Counted from the stretch's first letter, positions 1 through 7,875 are shown. The stretch is DNA of 12,883 bases from an uncultured Lachnospiraceae bacterium (GCA_910583965.1 CAJUAE010000092.1:1-12883), one strand, 5' to 3'. Notes: generated by a model not told the origin, from the sequence alone. A program made the numbers and translations.

Positions 1-2300
1 ATAAAAATAATATCAATGCTAGTACAGATACAACAAAAGCTTCTGTAATCATTACAGGAACTGGAGAATATAAAGGAAGTTTATCAGAAATCTTTTTTAC
101 AATCACTCCTAAGAACATTAAGAAGTTAAAGGTTATTACAGGAAGTAAGCTCACGAATGACAAATCGGCACCATTTATTATTTATGATGGAACCACAAGA
201 CTAAACAATAATGGATTCTATTACGAGTTTATTGACCCACAAGATCCTAAGAAAGCAACGCTAAAGCTCAAAGCAAAAGAGAACACTAACTATACAGGGG
301 AGGTCACTGTAAAACTCACTGTATATGCTGTCGAAAAGGAATACTATATTAATTCAACCCAAATAGAGATTACTGGAGATACAACATATACTGGAAAAGC
401 TATTACAAGAAATGTTAAACTTACTACAAGAGATGGTACTGAACTAAAAAATAATAAAGACTACAAAGTGCAATATCAGAATAATGTAAATTATGGATCA
501 GCAATAATGATCATCACCGGAAAAGGTAAATATAAAGGAAAATTTGTAGGTACTTTTAACATTGGCAAGGTAGATGTCAATAAATCTCAGTATGTGACCA
601 TAGCAAATATCTCCCCCAAAACTTTTAATGGAAAAGAGCAAAAACCTGCTGTAACAATAAAAACAGTACGTGGCAAAAAATTGGCTTTAAACAAAGACTA
701 TACCGTTGCTTATATAAATAATCTCCATGCTGGAACGGCGTCAGTCACAATCAAGGGAATTGGCAATAACTGTAACGGAAGTACCACTATAAAATTTGCA
801 ATTAAACCACAGGAAATCAAAAAAGCCTCCGTTAAGGCAACAAAAGCAACCAAAAAAGAGCCAAGTAAAATTGTATTGACTTATAACAAAAAAGAATTGA
901 AAGAATTCGCAGATTACATAATTATAAATCACAGCGAGCTTGCAAACAAACAGGTTTCTGTTACAATACAGGGCTTGGGAGATTTTACGGGAGAAGTGAC
1001 AAAGAACTTAAAGACAGAAATCCCAGAAGAAAATGAAGATGTGAATGGCTCCTCCCCTGCAAAATCCACAAATAAAGGAGGTCACAATTACAGTGATTTT
1101 GAAGGCTCACACATAAACTCATACTTGTACCACAATGATGATAATACCTTTGTGCGTGTAGAGTATGTAGGCAATAATAATGTCTGCGTAGAATCCTATA
1201 CATCCGATTATCAGTTTAAGTCGCAGAAAATTATTAAGATGGAGTTGTCAAAGTTCGGCGGCTTCTACGCAGGTAAAGATTATTATTTCCTTGCATTTGG
1301 GGAAAGAAATCCTAACAAAGATGACACTCAAGAAGTATTGCGCGTGGTAAAATATGATAAGAAATGGAACCGCGTTGATGCAACCCGTCTATTCGGTGCA
1401 AATACTTTAGATCCATTTAAAAATGGAAGCCTTCGCATGACAGCGTGTGATGATATATTGTATATTCGCACATGTCATCAAATGTATAACACGCATCAGG
1501 CGAATATTTCCTTAACGATACAAATTTCTACAATGGAAGTCCAGCAGCAGATTACGGGTGTGTCTAATCTTAGCTATACCGGATATGTAAGCCACTCCTT
1601 TAATCAATATGTTTTAGTTGATGATGACAACACGCTGCTGACCGTCGATCAGGGAGATGCTTATCCACGTTCTGTTGTCTTGGTAAAATACAACCAAAAG
1701 GCCCCTAATGCGTATGCGTTTGGCGGTAATCGGTATGTACATGTACTGCCAATGGGCGGCTCTGGTGCACACACAGGTGTATCTGTAGGTGCTTTTGAAG
1801 CATCTGATACCGCTTATCTGGTGGCTGGCAACTCTGTGGACCAGAAGGCAATTCCATATTCTACAGGAACAATACGAAACATCTTTGTGACCAGTACACA
1901 GAAGGATAATTTCTCAGCAGCCGGTACAACGCAACATTGGATTACAAACCATAAATATATCGAATATACAGATGTTAAGGGCAATCCTCAAAAGGTGGCA
2001 GAGGCTGTAGTCACCACACCGCATCTAGTCAAACTAAATGGTAACGAGTTCATGCTACTCTGGACAGAAACAGTTTCCGTTATAGAGGAAAACAAGCCAG
2101 TCAAATCAATCGTCCAGAAGAGTATACTACTCAACGGAAACGGTGAACCCATCTCTGGTATATACCGCTTTGATGATATGCCTCTGTCAGAGTGTAAACC
2201 GATTGTCGTAAATGGAAATCTGGTTTGGTACTATACTAATAAAAGCGAACCAGTATTCTGCACTCTGAACCCGAATGATGTCAGAAAAGTACCACGTTAA
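1..2300 (+). CDS. Large secreted repeat protein with C-terminal propeller-like domain (5' end outside window)
   Basis: The frame is open from the first bases (first full codon at 3) to the TAA ending at 2300, giving 765 visible residues. The GTG at 468 is an internal valine, so this is the 3' part of a longer gene. Residues 1-337 hold diverged repeats with the pattern KDYxVxYxNN...GxAxVxIxGxGxYxG. Residues 338-360 form a polar linker. Residues 361-765 look all-beta with recurring short strands and turns, including VVKYDKKWNRVDA, GYVSHSFNQYVLVD and DQGDAYPRSVVLVKY. That fits a beta-propeller-like fold and resembles hypothetical extracellular proteins of Clostridia. No LPXTG motif, C-terminal membrane segment or S-layer domain is visible, so any anchor or signal peptide must lie in the missing N-terminal part. 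Function is unknown; adhesion or polysaccharide binding is only a guess. Transcription ends at the hairpin just downstream. Confidence 0.85.
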   Translation, partial: KNNINASTDTTKASVIITGTGEYKGSLSEIFFTITPKNIKKLKVITGSKLTNDKSAPFIIYDGTTRLNNNGFYYEFIDPQDPKKATLKLKAKENTNYTGEVTVKLTVYAVEKEYYINSTQIEITGDTTYTGKAITRNVKLTTRDGTELKNNKDYKVQYQNNVNYGSAIMIITGKGKYKGKFVGTFNIGKVDVNKSQYVTIANISPKTFNGKEQKPAVTIKTVRGKKLALNKDYTVAYINNLHAGTASVTIKGIGNNCNGSTTIKFAIKPQEIKKASVKATKATKKEPSKIVLTYNKKELKEFADYIIINHSELANKQVSVTIQGLGDFTGEVTKNLKTEIPEENEDVNGSSPAKSTNKGGHNYSDFEGSHINSYLYHNDDNTFVRVEYVGNNNVCVESYTSDYQFKSQKIIKMELSKFGGFYAGKDYYFLAFGERNPNKDDTQEVLRVVKYDKKWNRVDATRLFGANTLDPFKNGSLRMTACDDILYIRTCHQMYNTHQANISLTIQISTMEVQQQITGVSNLSYTGYVSHSFNQYVLVDDDNTLLTVDQGDAYPRSVVLVKYNQKAPNAYAFGGNRYVHVLPMGGSGAHTGVSVGAFEASDTAYLVAGNSVDQKAIPYSTGTIRNIFVTSTQKDNFSAAGTTQHWITNHKYIEYTDVKGNPQKVAEAVVTTPHLVKLNGNEFMLLWTETVSVIEENKPVKSIVQKSILLNGNGEPISGIYRFDDMPLSECKPIVVNGNLVWYYTNKSEPVFCTLNPNDVRKVPR
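3..1013 (+). repeat. Five tandem, diverged protein repeats of about 75 residues
   Basis: Within the secreted protein, the repeat end motif (aromatic or polar residue, then a residue, then G, as in EYKG, NYTG, KYKG, NCNG, DFTG) recurs with its last glycine at visible residues 25, 99, 179, 259 and 330. The period is therefore 71-80 residues. Repeats 3 and 4 are most alike (both carry KDY followed by a YxNN turn and then a TIxGxG strand) and are offset by about 79-80 residues. The copies have diverged at the DNA level, so these are old domain duplications rather than recent slippage. A small beta-sandwich (Ig-like) fold is inferred. More copies probably lie upstream of the window. Confidence 0.75.
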
Positions 2301-2316
2301 ATTTCTTATAGTGATT

Positions 2317-2363
2317 CAAACAACCAAAAAAGGCAGCTTCACGCTGCCTTTTTTGGTTGTTTG
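2317..2363. terminator. Bidirectional intrinsic terminator between convergent genes
   Basis: A perfect 21-bp inverted repeat (2317-2337 and 2343-2363) encloses the 5-nt loop TTCAC. The GC-rich core GGCAGC/GCTGCC is flanked by six A on the left and six T on the right, so either strand yields a hairpin followed by a U run. It lies 16 nt after the stop of the secreted-protein gene and 8 nt beyond the end of the S41 protease gene on the other strand, so it can end both transcripts. Confidence 0.93.
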
Positions 2364-2371
2364 CTGAATTA

Positions 2372-3685
2372 TCACATCATCTCTGCCAATACTTCTTTTG
2401 CCTTTTCTAGCTGGTTGTCGATCCCATTCTTATACAATTCTGCGTCAAATGGTTCTTCCACATCTGGCGCAATGCCAATCTCATGAATATTATTTCCATT
2501 GGGGGTAAAGTAACTACTTACTGTAAGCTTTACTGCCGATCCATCTGACAAATTAATTACCTTCTGCACAATTCCCTTGCCAAATGTTGTAGTCCCCACA
2601 AGTTTTCCAATCTTATAGTCTTTCACTGCACCTGCAAGAATTTCTGATGCACTTGCACTATAACCATTTGTAAGCACAACCAGCGGAACTGTAATCTTAT
2701 TCTCTCCATTACAGGTATATTCCTCGCGCTCTCCATATTTGTCCTCTGTATAGACAATCATACCCTTTGGCAGAATCATGCGGGCAATCTCACAGACTGT
2801 CGACAGATTCCCTCCAGGATTGCTGCGCAAGTCAATAATCAATCCTTTCATTCCATCTGCTTTTGCTTGATTGTAGGCAGTCTCAAACTGTCCTGTTGTC
2901 ACTAAATCAAACTCTGTAATCTGGATATACGCCATTTTATTTTCATACATCTCGTACTCCACAGTAGGACTCTCAATCTTTCGGCGCTCCACATCAATCT
3001 CTAACGGCTCTGACGCATTCTCACGAATGATTGTCAAGGTAACATAGGTATGTTCCTCACCCTTAATTTTACTGACTACATACGCTTTATCTTTGCCTTG
3101 CATATCTTCATCGTTCACTTTATAGATATAATCTCCCTGCATCAAACCGCTTGTTTCCGCTGGCGTATTCTTAATCACACCACTAATCTGTACATATCCA
3201 GCCTCTCCATCCTGAATATAGGCACCAATACCATAGTATATCCCTTCCGTCTGCTGTTGTAATGCAATTAATTCTTCATTGGTATAATAGACACTATATG
3301 GGTCCTCCAATGAATTAAGCAGCCCTTTATAGAGTCCGTCTTCTAGGGCGTCCTCCTCTACATCTTTCCAGAAATATTTCTTAATTGTGTCCTCTAAAAC
3401 GCCAAGCTTTCTCTCTACACTTCTATTGGTAATACTCTCAGTCCTACCCGCAGCATTTCCCCGACTCCCTGGCAGAACTGCTTTGTAAATTCGGACCGCT
3501 CCTATTACGCCAAGTGTAATAGCAAAGGCAGCTAATATGCCGGTTACAATTCCAAGAATATAATATTTTGTATTCTTTTGATGCCTTATGTCTTTATTGG
3601 TAGGACTATTTATCATATGATTATTCATAGAATAATTTCCCTGATTATCTGTCCCATTACTGCCATTTGAATATTGATTTTGCAT
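2372..3685 (-). CDS. S41 C-terminal processing peptidase (CtpA/Prc family), membrane-anchored, with PDZ domain
   Basis: This is a serine protease expected to cut exported proteins at or near their C-termini, outside the membrane. The 437 residues show a polar cytoplasmic N-terminus (1-40, Asn-rich), one membrane segment (about 41-66), a PDZ region (about 145-235; GLMQGDYIYKVND) and an S41 core. The catalytic site is visible: the middle Ser of SASAS (S345), then FGKGIVQ giving K370 and Q374. The Ser-Lys spacing of 25 and Lys-Gln spacing of 4 match those I recall for B. subtilis CtpB. The IDLRSNPGG motif is at about 284-292. The ATG is preceded by AAAGG seven bases upstream. The gene starts 27 nt after the M23 gene, with no promoter or terminator between, so it is the last gene of the ftsEX operon. 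Processing or turnover of the neighbouring wall hydrolase is inferred from context and from known Prc/CtpA roles. Confidence 0.93.
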   Translation of the reverse strand: MQNQYSNGSNGTDNQGNYSMNNHMINSPTNKDIRHQKNTKYYILGIVTGILAAFAITLGVIGAVRIYKAVLPGSRGNAAGRTESITNRSVERKLGVLEDTIKKYFWKDVEEDALEDGLYKGLLNSLEDPYSVYYTNEELIALQQQTEGIYYGIGAYIQDGEAGYVQISGVIKNTPAETSGLMQGDYIYKVNDEDMQGKDKAYVVSKIKGEEHTYVTLTIIRENASEPLEIDVERRKIESPTVEYEMYENKMAYIQITEFDLVTTGQFETAYNQAKADGMKGLIIDLRSNPGGNLSTVCEIARMILPKGMIVYTEDKYGEREEYTCNGENKITVPLVVLTNGYSASASEILAGAVKDYKIGKLVGTTTFGKGIVQKVINLSDGSAVKLTVSSYFTPNGNNIHEIGIAPDVEEPFDAELYKNGIDNQLEKAKEVLAEMM

Positions 3686-3712
3686 TCTAATGCCTTTCTA
3701 TTTCTAAGTTCC

Positions 3713-4948
3713 TTATTTCAGATACTTCCACGGATTTACATAATTTCCGTTTAACCGCACACCAAAGTGCAAATGATTTCCTGTTGATCTTCCCGTTGTA
3801 CCAACCGCAGCAATCTTCTGTCCCTTTTTGACTTCTGTTCCGCTTGAGACATATAATGCTGAGGCATGCATATAGATTGTATACAAATCATCACCATGAT
3901 ATAACATAATATAATTTCCCATACTACTACTGTATGCAGACGCCACAACAGTGCCATCATATGCGGCAAGAATTGGGGAACCACCCGGTGCGGCTAAGTC
4001 TAATCCATTATGAAACTTTTCTACTTTTAACGTTGGATGCATGCGTGTACCATACTCATCTGAAATGCGTGTATAAGACGGCGCTGGCCATGCAAACATA
4101 CCGCCATCATAAGTCTTTTTTTTGTTTTCCTGCTCCAACTGTTTCTGTAATGCCTTGGTAATCTCCTCAAGCTCTTTAAGTTCTGCATCCCGCGCTGCAA
4201 TTTCTGCCTCATACTCTCTCAACATCTGTTCCCGATTATTGATATCGTCCTCGTATGCTTTAATATCTGCCTGCTTTTGTGCAATCAGGCTGGTCAAAGA
4301 TGCTTCCTCTGACTCCACATTCTTTTTTGCTTCTTCCAAAAGCTCCTGCTCGGATTCAAGTTGCGCCTTGCATACTTCTACATATTCTCTTGTAGTGCGA
4401 AACTCCTCAAACATTCGCTTATCAGATTCTGTTATTTTCTCCACATAATCCACGCGGTTAAGCATATCCCCAAAAGAACGTGCATTCAAAATCGCTTCAA
4501 AATAAAAATTATCTCCGCGTTCATACATATTCTTAATGCGTACCTTCATATTCTGGTATTGTGTTTCTTCTCTGACAATCGCTTCGTCAAGCTCCGTCTT
4601 TGTCTGTATGATTTCCGCCTCTTTTTGCGTAATCATCTCTTTAATCTCAGCAATTTTGGATTGTATATCCGCAAGATTATTATCAAGTTGTGTCACATAA
4701 GCCGCAAGATTTTTCTTAGACTGTTCCAGCTCATTAATCATTGATTGAACATCTGTCATTCCTGATTGAAGTTGCTTTTTCTCACTTTGCGTGCTCTTGA
4801 TCTCCTGTTGCTTTTGTTCAATATTCTTTTTTAAATCCGATATATTGTCTGCTTGACTAACAAAGGATTGAATATTCATAAATATGGTAGTCACAAGGAT
4901 TGTCACCGCCATAAAAACTGCTGTTCTTTTCATAATATGATTGGTCAT
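3713..4948 (-). CDS. PcsB/EnvC-like coiled-coil protein with active-site-complete M23 peptidase domain
   Basis: Likely an exported peptidoglycan endopeptidase worked by FtsEX. The 411 residues comprise a signal peptide (hydrophobic about 9-30, probable cleavage after SQA at 31-33), a long coiled coil (about 34-135 and 170-277, Gln/Glu/Lys-rich), and a hinge at about 136-169 (MYERGDNFYFEAIL then SFGDMLNRVD) that resembles the conserved PcsB/CwlO-type segment. The C-terminal M23 (LytM) domain runs from about 290 to 411. All expected zinc and catalytic residues are present: H313 and D317 in HNGLD, H361 in YMHAS, H392/H394 in HLHF. It is therefore not a degenerate activator like EnvC. The ATG has AGGAGG (4953-4958) only four bases upstream; the next Met, at residue 6, is too far from it. 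It lies 69 nt downstream of ftsX, the position held by FtsEX partner genes elsewhere. Confidence 0.92.
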   Translation of the reverse strand: MTNHIMKRTAVFMAVTILVTTIFMNIQSFVSQADNISDLKKNIEQKQQEIKSTQSEKKQLQSGMTDVQSMINELEQSKKNLAAYVTQLDNNLADIQSKIAEIKEMITQKEAEIIQTKTELDEAIVREETQYQNMKVRIKNMYERGDNFYFEAILNARSFGDMLNRVDYVEKITESDKRMFEEFRTTREYVEVCKAQLESEQELLEEAKKNVESEEASLTSLIAQKQADIKAYEDDINNREQMLREYEAEIAARDAELKELEEITKALQKQLEQENKKKTYDGGMFAWPAPSYTRISDEYGTRMHPTLKVEKFHNGLDLAAPGGSPILAAYDGTVVASAYSSSMGNYIMLYHGDDLYTIYMHASALYVSSGTEVKKGQKIAAVGTTGRSTGNHLHFGVRLNGNYVNPWKYLK

Positions 4949-5017
4949 GTATCCTCCTGCATTAATATAGGAATTGCATAATGTAGTTTCTGCATGAAAA
5001 ATGCCCTTTCTAAATTC

Positions 5018-5914
5018 CTACACACTCAAATGCTTTCTTACAGTAGTAAAGCTTCCGATAAAACCAATCCCAACACCTAACGCAATACATACTGGTACAA
5101 GATTGGTAAACACTGTCTCCACCGGCAAAAATGCAAAAAGCTGTGACAGAGATGGAAAGCGCTTTGCCACATACATCATCGCTTCATTATAGATAAAGTA
5201 CACTGCAATCAGTGGCAAAAAGGAACCAATCACGCCAATCACCATACCTTCAATCACAAACGGCGCTCTGGTAAAAAAATCTGTCGCGCCAATGTACTTC
5301 ATAATCTGAATTTCTTCCTTCCTGACCGAAATACCAATCGATACTGTATTACTAATTAAGAAGATGGATACCAAAAACAAAATAATGATAATTCCAAGTG
5401 ACACATAACCGATAATGGCATTGACTCCTGTAAGTGCCTGTGCTGTCAAAGGTGATTGATTGATTTTCCGAATGCCTTCAACCGATTCCAGATAGCTTAC
5501 CAGCGCTGGCTGCATAGAGACATCACTTAAAAAAATATCAAAATGTGCACAGTCTTCAAGTGGATTTTCTGTATAGAAGCTGACATCTCCCAACTGATTA
5601 ACCTCCACAAACTGTGCCCAAGTCTCCTCCGCAGACACATATTGTACATCGCTGACCTCCGTTCTGCGCATAATTAAACCGCGGATTTCAGCCACACGTT
5701 CTTCACTCAATCCTCCCTCAAGCAATGCACTGACACATAAGCCCTGCTCTGCGTTCTTTACCATATGCTCAAAATTTGTCAAAATTGCATAGAATAGACC
5801 AAATAAAAATAAACATGCTGAAATCGTTGCCACAGATGCAAGTGTAAACCACTTATTTTTAAAAATATTGCGTATTCCCTGCCATATACAATAGAATAAT
5901 GTATTAATCCTCAT
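5018..5914 (-). CDS. ftsX: Cell division ABC transporter-like permease FtsX
   Basis: Membrane half of FtsEX, which couples cytoplasmic ATP hydrolysis to activation of peptidoglycan hydrolases outside. With the start used here it has 298 residues: a short cytoplasmic N-terminus with the typical IRNIFKNKW motif (14-22), TM1 about 23-45, an extracellular domain about 46-165, then TM2 (166-190), TM3 (218-242) and TM4 (268-292). The cytoplasmic stretch SVRKEEIQIMKYIGATDFF (about 197-215) is the classic FtsX coupling region. The frame extends to an ATG at 5947, but the ATG at 5914 is preferred. It has AGGGTGG (5923-5929) eight bases upstream, gives the normal family N-terminus and reduces the overlap with ftsE to 11 nt. 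The overlap implies translational coupling and matched amounts of the two subunits. Confidence 0.95.
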   Translation of the reverse strand: MRINTLFYCIWQGIRNIFKNKWFTLASVATISACLFLFGLFYAILTNFEHMVKNAEQGLCVSALLEGGLSEERVAEIRGLIMRRTEVSDVQYVSAEETWAQFVEVNQLGDVSFYTENPLEDCAHFDIFLSDVSMQPALVSYLESVEGIRKINQSPLTAQALTGVNAIIGYVSLGIIIILFLVSIFLISNTVSIGISVRKEEIQIMKYIGATDFFTRAPFVIEGMVIGVIGSFLPLIAVYFIYNEAMMYVAKRFPSLSQLFAFLPVETVFTNLVPVCIALGVGIGFIGSFTTVRKHLSV

Positions 5915-6641
5915 CGATGTAGCCACCCTTTTCCTCATCACTGACAATGATGCCTTTCTTCATAGTGATCACCCGCTTCTGCATGGCATTTACAATCTCG
6001 CGATTATGTGTGACTACTAGAACTGTAGTTCCATTACTGTTTATTTTTTCCAACAGACTCATAATCTCCCACGAATTTTTGGGATCTAAATTTCCTGTTG
6101 GCTCATCTGCAAGCAAAATCTGTGGTTTATTGACAAGTGCTCTTGCAAGTGCCACTCTCTGTTGTTCACCACCGGAAAGCTGCTTGGGACGTGCTTTGTA
6201 CTTACCTGCAAGTCCCACTGTAGAAAGGATTGATGGAACATTCTTTCTAATCTCTCGGTTCGGCATCTGTATGATACGCTGTGCAAATGCAACATTCTCA
6301 TAGACATTTCTGTCCTTCAAAAGCCGGAAATCTTGAAATACTACGCCAAGACTTCTTCGGAATTTGGGAATTGCACGCCGCTTTAATCGTACCACATCTG
6401 TACCATTTACAATAATTTTTCCCGATGTAGGTAGAAGTTCTCGAAGCAACAGTTTAATTAGCGTTGATTTCCCTGAGCCACTATCTCCCACAATAAACAC
6501 AAATTCTCCTTTATTTATATGCAAATTTACATCATTTAATGCCGGTATCCCCACTGTATATGCCTTGCTTACATGCTCCATCACAATCGCTTTATCACTG
6601 ATACCAGAACCCGAACGTTTTCTAGTTCCTGTTGTTTTCAA
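5904..6641 (-). CDS. ftsE: Cell division ATP-binding protein FtsE (TTG start)
   Basis: ABC ATPase subunit of FtsEX, on the cytoplasmic face of the membrane. The 245 residues contain Walker A GDSGSGKS (52-59), Q-loop Q103, signature LSGGEQQR (155-162), Walker B ILLADEP (175-181) and the switch histidine in VTHN (H212). The start is read as TTG at 6641 because GGAG (6649-6652) lies seven bases upstream, with a second GAGGAG just beyond. The first ATG (6581, start of MEHVSKAYTVG) has no ribosome binding site. The protein therefore carries a basic extension of about 20 residues (KTTGTRKRSGSG) not found in typical FtsE proteins, which begin near that Met. The gene begins 30 nt after the CdaR-type regulator and overlaps ftsX at its end. 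Confidence 0.95.
   Translation of the reverse strand: MKTTGTRKRSGSGISDKAIVMEHVSKAYTVGIPALNDVNLHINKGEFVFIVGDSGSGKSTLIKLLLRELLPTSGKIIVNGTDVVRLKRRAIPKFRRSLGVVFQDFRLLKDRNVYENVAFAQRIIQMPNREIRKNVPSILSTVGLAGKYKARPKQLSGGEQQRVALARALVNKPQILLADEPTGNLDPKNSWEIMSLLEKINSNGTTVLVVTHNREIVNAMQKRVITMKKGIIVSDEEKGGYIDED
5923..5929 (-). promoter_or_regulatory. Ribosome binding site deciding the ftsX start
   Basis: AGGGTGG on the minus strand lies inside the end of ftsE, eight bases before the ATG at 5914. The alternative upstream ATG (5947) has only AAAGG about twelve bases away. Confidence 0.6.
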
Positions 6642-6671
6642 TCTCTCACTCCACTCCTCTAGTTCAATCCC

Positions 6672-7760
6672 TTAATACTCAAAAGATTCCATATATTTCA
6701 TATATCGCACTACCATCAGTGCAATCTTAAATGTAATCGCGTCCTCAAAGATACGCAAGTCAAGTCCAGTGCTTTTCTGAAGCTTGTCCAACCGATAGAC
6801 AAGTGTATTCCGATGGATAAAAAGCTGCCGGGAAGTCTCAGATACATTCAACGAATTTTCAAAAAATTTATTGATTGTTGTAAGCGTCTCATCATCAAAA
6901 TCATCAGGACTCTTTCCACCAAAAATCTCCTTGATAAACATTTTACAGAGCGGAATTGGCAATTGATAAATAAGGCGTCCAATTCCAAGCTCGCTGTATG
7001 CAATAATATCCCGCTCAGCAAAAAAAATCTTTCCTACATCAAGCGCCATCTTCGCCTCCTTGTAGGAGCGGCTGACCTCCTTAATTTCCTTAACATTGGT
7101 TCCATAGGAAATGTGCACATCCTTAATGCCATCTTTTACTAACAATTCCTCTATCGCCCTTGCATACTTGTCAATGTCGCGGTTTGTCTCATTGTCTGCA
7201 ATCTCCTTGACGACAATCACATTGTTCTCGTCTACCGCAGTCACAAAATCTCTGCCATTCTGTCCAAAATTCTCTCGTACTTTTTCTAGAATATTTGCAT
7301 CTTTGCCATTCTGGGATTCCACAATTAGAACTGCACGCTTTACATCTGTCTGTATATGAAGCTTTTTGGAGCGGCTATAGATATCTACCAACAATAGATT
7401 ATCCAGAAGCAAATTTTTAATAAAATTATCCTTGTCAAATCGCTCTTTGTATGCTACCATCAGATTCTGCAATTGAAATGCAGCCATTTTGCCTACCATA
7501 TAGGCATTTTCTCCTGCATCATTGGCAATCAAAATATATTCTAGTTGCTGATCATCATAAATTTTAAAGAACTGGCACCCTTGGATCTCTTGGCTGTCTG
7601 CGGCTGACTTAACAAATTCAAGTACCGAATTTTCAAAACTATTTCCTATCGTTTTGGTGGAAGCCACCAATTTACCATCAATATCCGCCACAAAAAGCTC
7701 TACTCTTGCAATCGCTTTAATTCCTTCGATGGTATTTTGCATAATCTGATTTGAAATCAT
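6672..7760 (-). CDS. CdaR/PucR-type helix-turn-helix transcriptional regulator
   Basis: A predicted cytoplasmic DNA-binding regulator of 362 residues. The N-terminal part (about 1-110) resembles the sugar-diacid recognition region of CdaR proteins (VELFVADIDGKLVAST; a conserved-looking hydrophobic helix near 93-105). The middle (about 140-280) fits the GGDEF-like fold common in this family (VLIVES, then SYKEAKMALDVG). The C-terminus (about 300-335) holds the PucR-type helix-turn-helix: SETSRQLFIHRNTLVYRLDKL. The ATG has AAGGAG eight bases upstream. It is the first gene of the operon, 30 nt before ftsE with no terminator, so it may regulate its own operon. The effector is unknown; the family name does not prove sugar-diacid sensing. 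Its placement directly before ftsEX is unusual compared with model organisms. Confidence 0.88.
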   Translation of the reverse strand: MISNQIMQNTIEGIKAIARVELFVADIDGKLVASTKTIGNSFENSVLEFVKSAADSQEIQGCQFFKIYDDQQLEYILIANDAGENAYMVGKMAAFQLQNLMVAYKERFDKDNFIKNLLLDNLLLVDIYSRSKKLHIQTDVKRAVLIVESQNGKDANILEKVRENFGQNGRDFVTAVDENNVIVVKEIADNETNRDIDKYARAIEELLVKDGIKDVHISYGTNVKEIKEVSRSYKEAKMALDVGKIFFAERDIIAYSELGIGRLIYQLPIPLCKMFIKEIFGGKSPDDFDDETLTTINKFFENSLNVSETSRQLFIHRNTLVYRLDKLQKSTGLDLRIFEDAITFKIALMVVRYMKYMESFEY

Positions 7761-7782
7761 ATGCCACTCTCCTTCTTATACA

Positions 7783-7791
7783 TTATCCACA
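7783..7791 (+). promoter_or_regulatory. Perfect DnaA-box match in the leader of the ftsEX operon
   Basis: TTATCCACA matches the consensus DnaA box exactly (TGTGGATAA in the direction of the operon). It lies between the proposed promoter and the ribosome binding site of the regulator gene, 22 nt before its ATG. I saw no second box nearby, so this is not an origin. Function is unproven. Confidence 0.4.
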
Positions 7792-7847
7792 AAAAATAAT
7801 TGATGTGCCGTATCCCTTTTATCGCATTCTGTTATTATTTTAATATA

Positions 7848-7875
7848 TTTATACAAATAAATCTATAGCTAGCAA
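7848..7875 (-). promoter_or_regulatory. Candidate sigma-A promoter for the regulator-ftsEX operon
   Basis: On the minus strand, TTGCTA (7870-7875) is followed after 16 bases by TATAAA (7848-7853), matching 4/6 and 5/6 of the sigma-A boxes. The leader to the ATG at 7760 would be about 80 nt. Confidence 0.45.

Noticed and set aside
4122..4744. Overlapping open frames on the plus strand inside the M23 gene
   Set aside because: Antisense shadow of a Gln/Glu/Lys-rich coiled coil; low-complexity Ser/Leu/Phe-rich products with no start signal or homology I recognise.
5947..6303. Plus-strand open frame opposite ftsE
   Set aside because: Antisense to a clear ABC ATPase with all motifs; no ribosome binding site.
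7783..7791. Possible replication origin at the DnaA box
   Set aside because: Only one box seen, and no cluster, dnaA or dnaN gene nearby.
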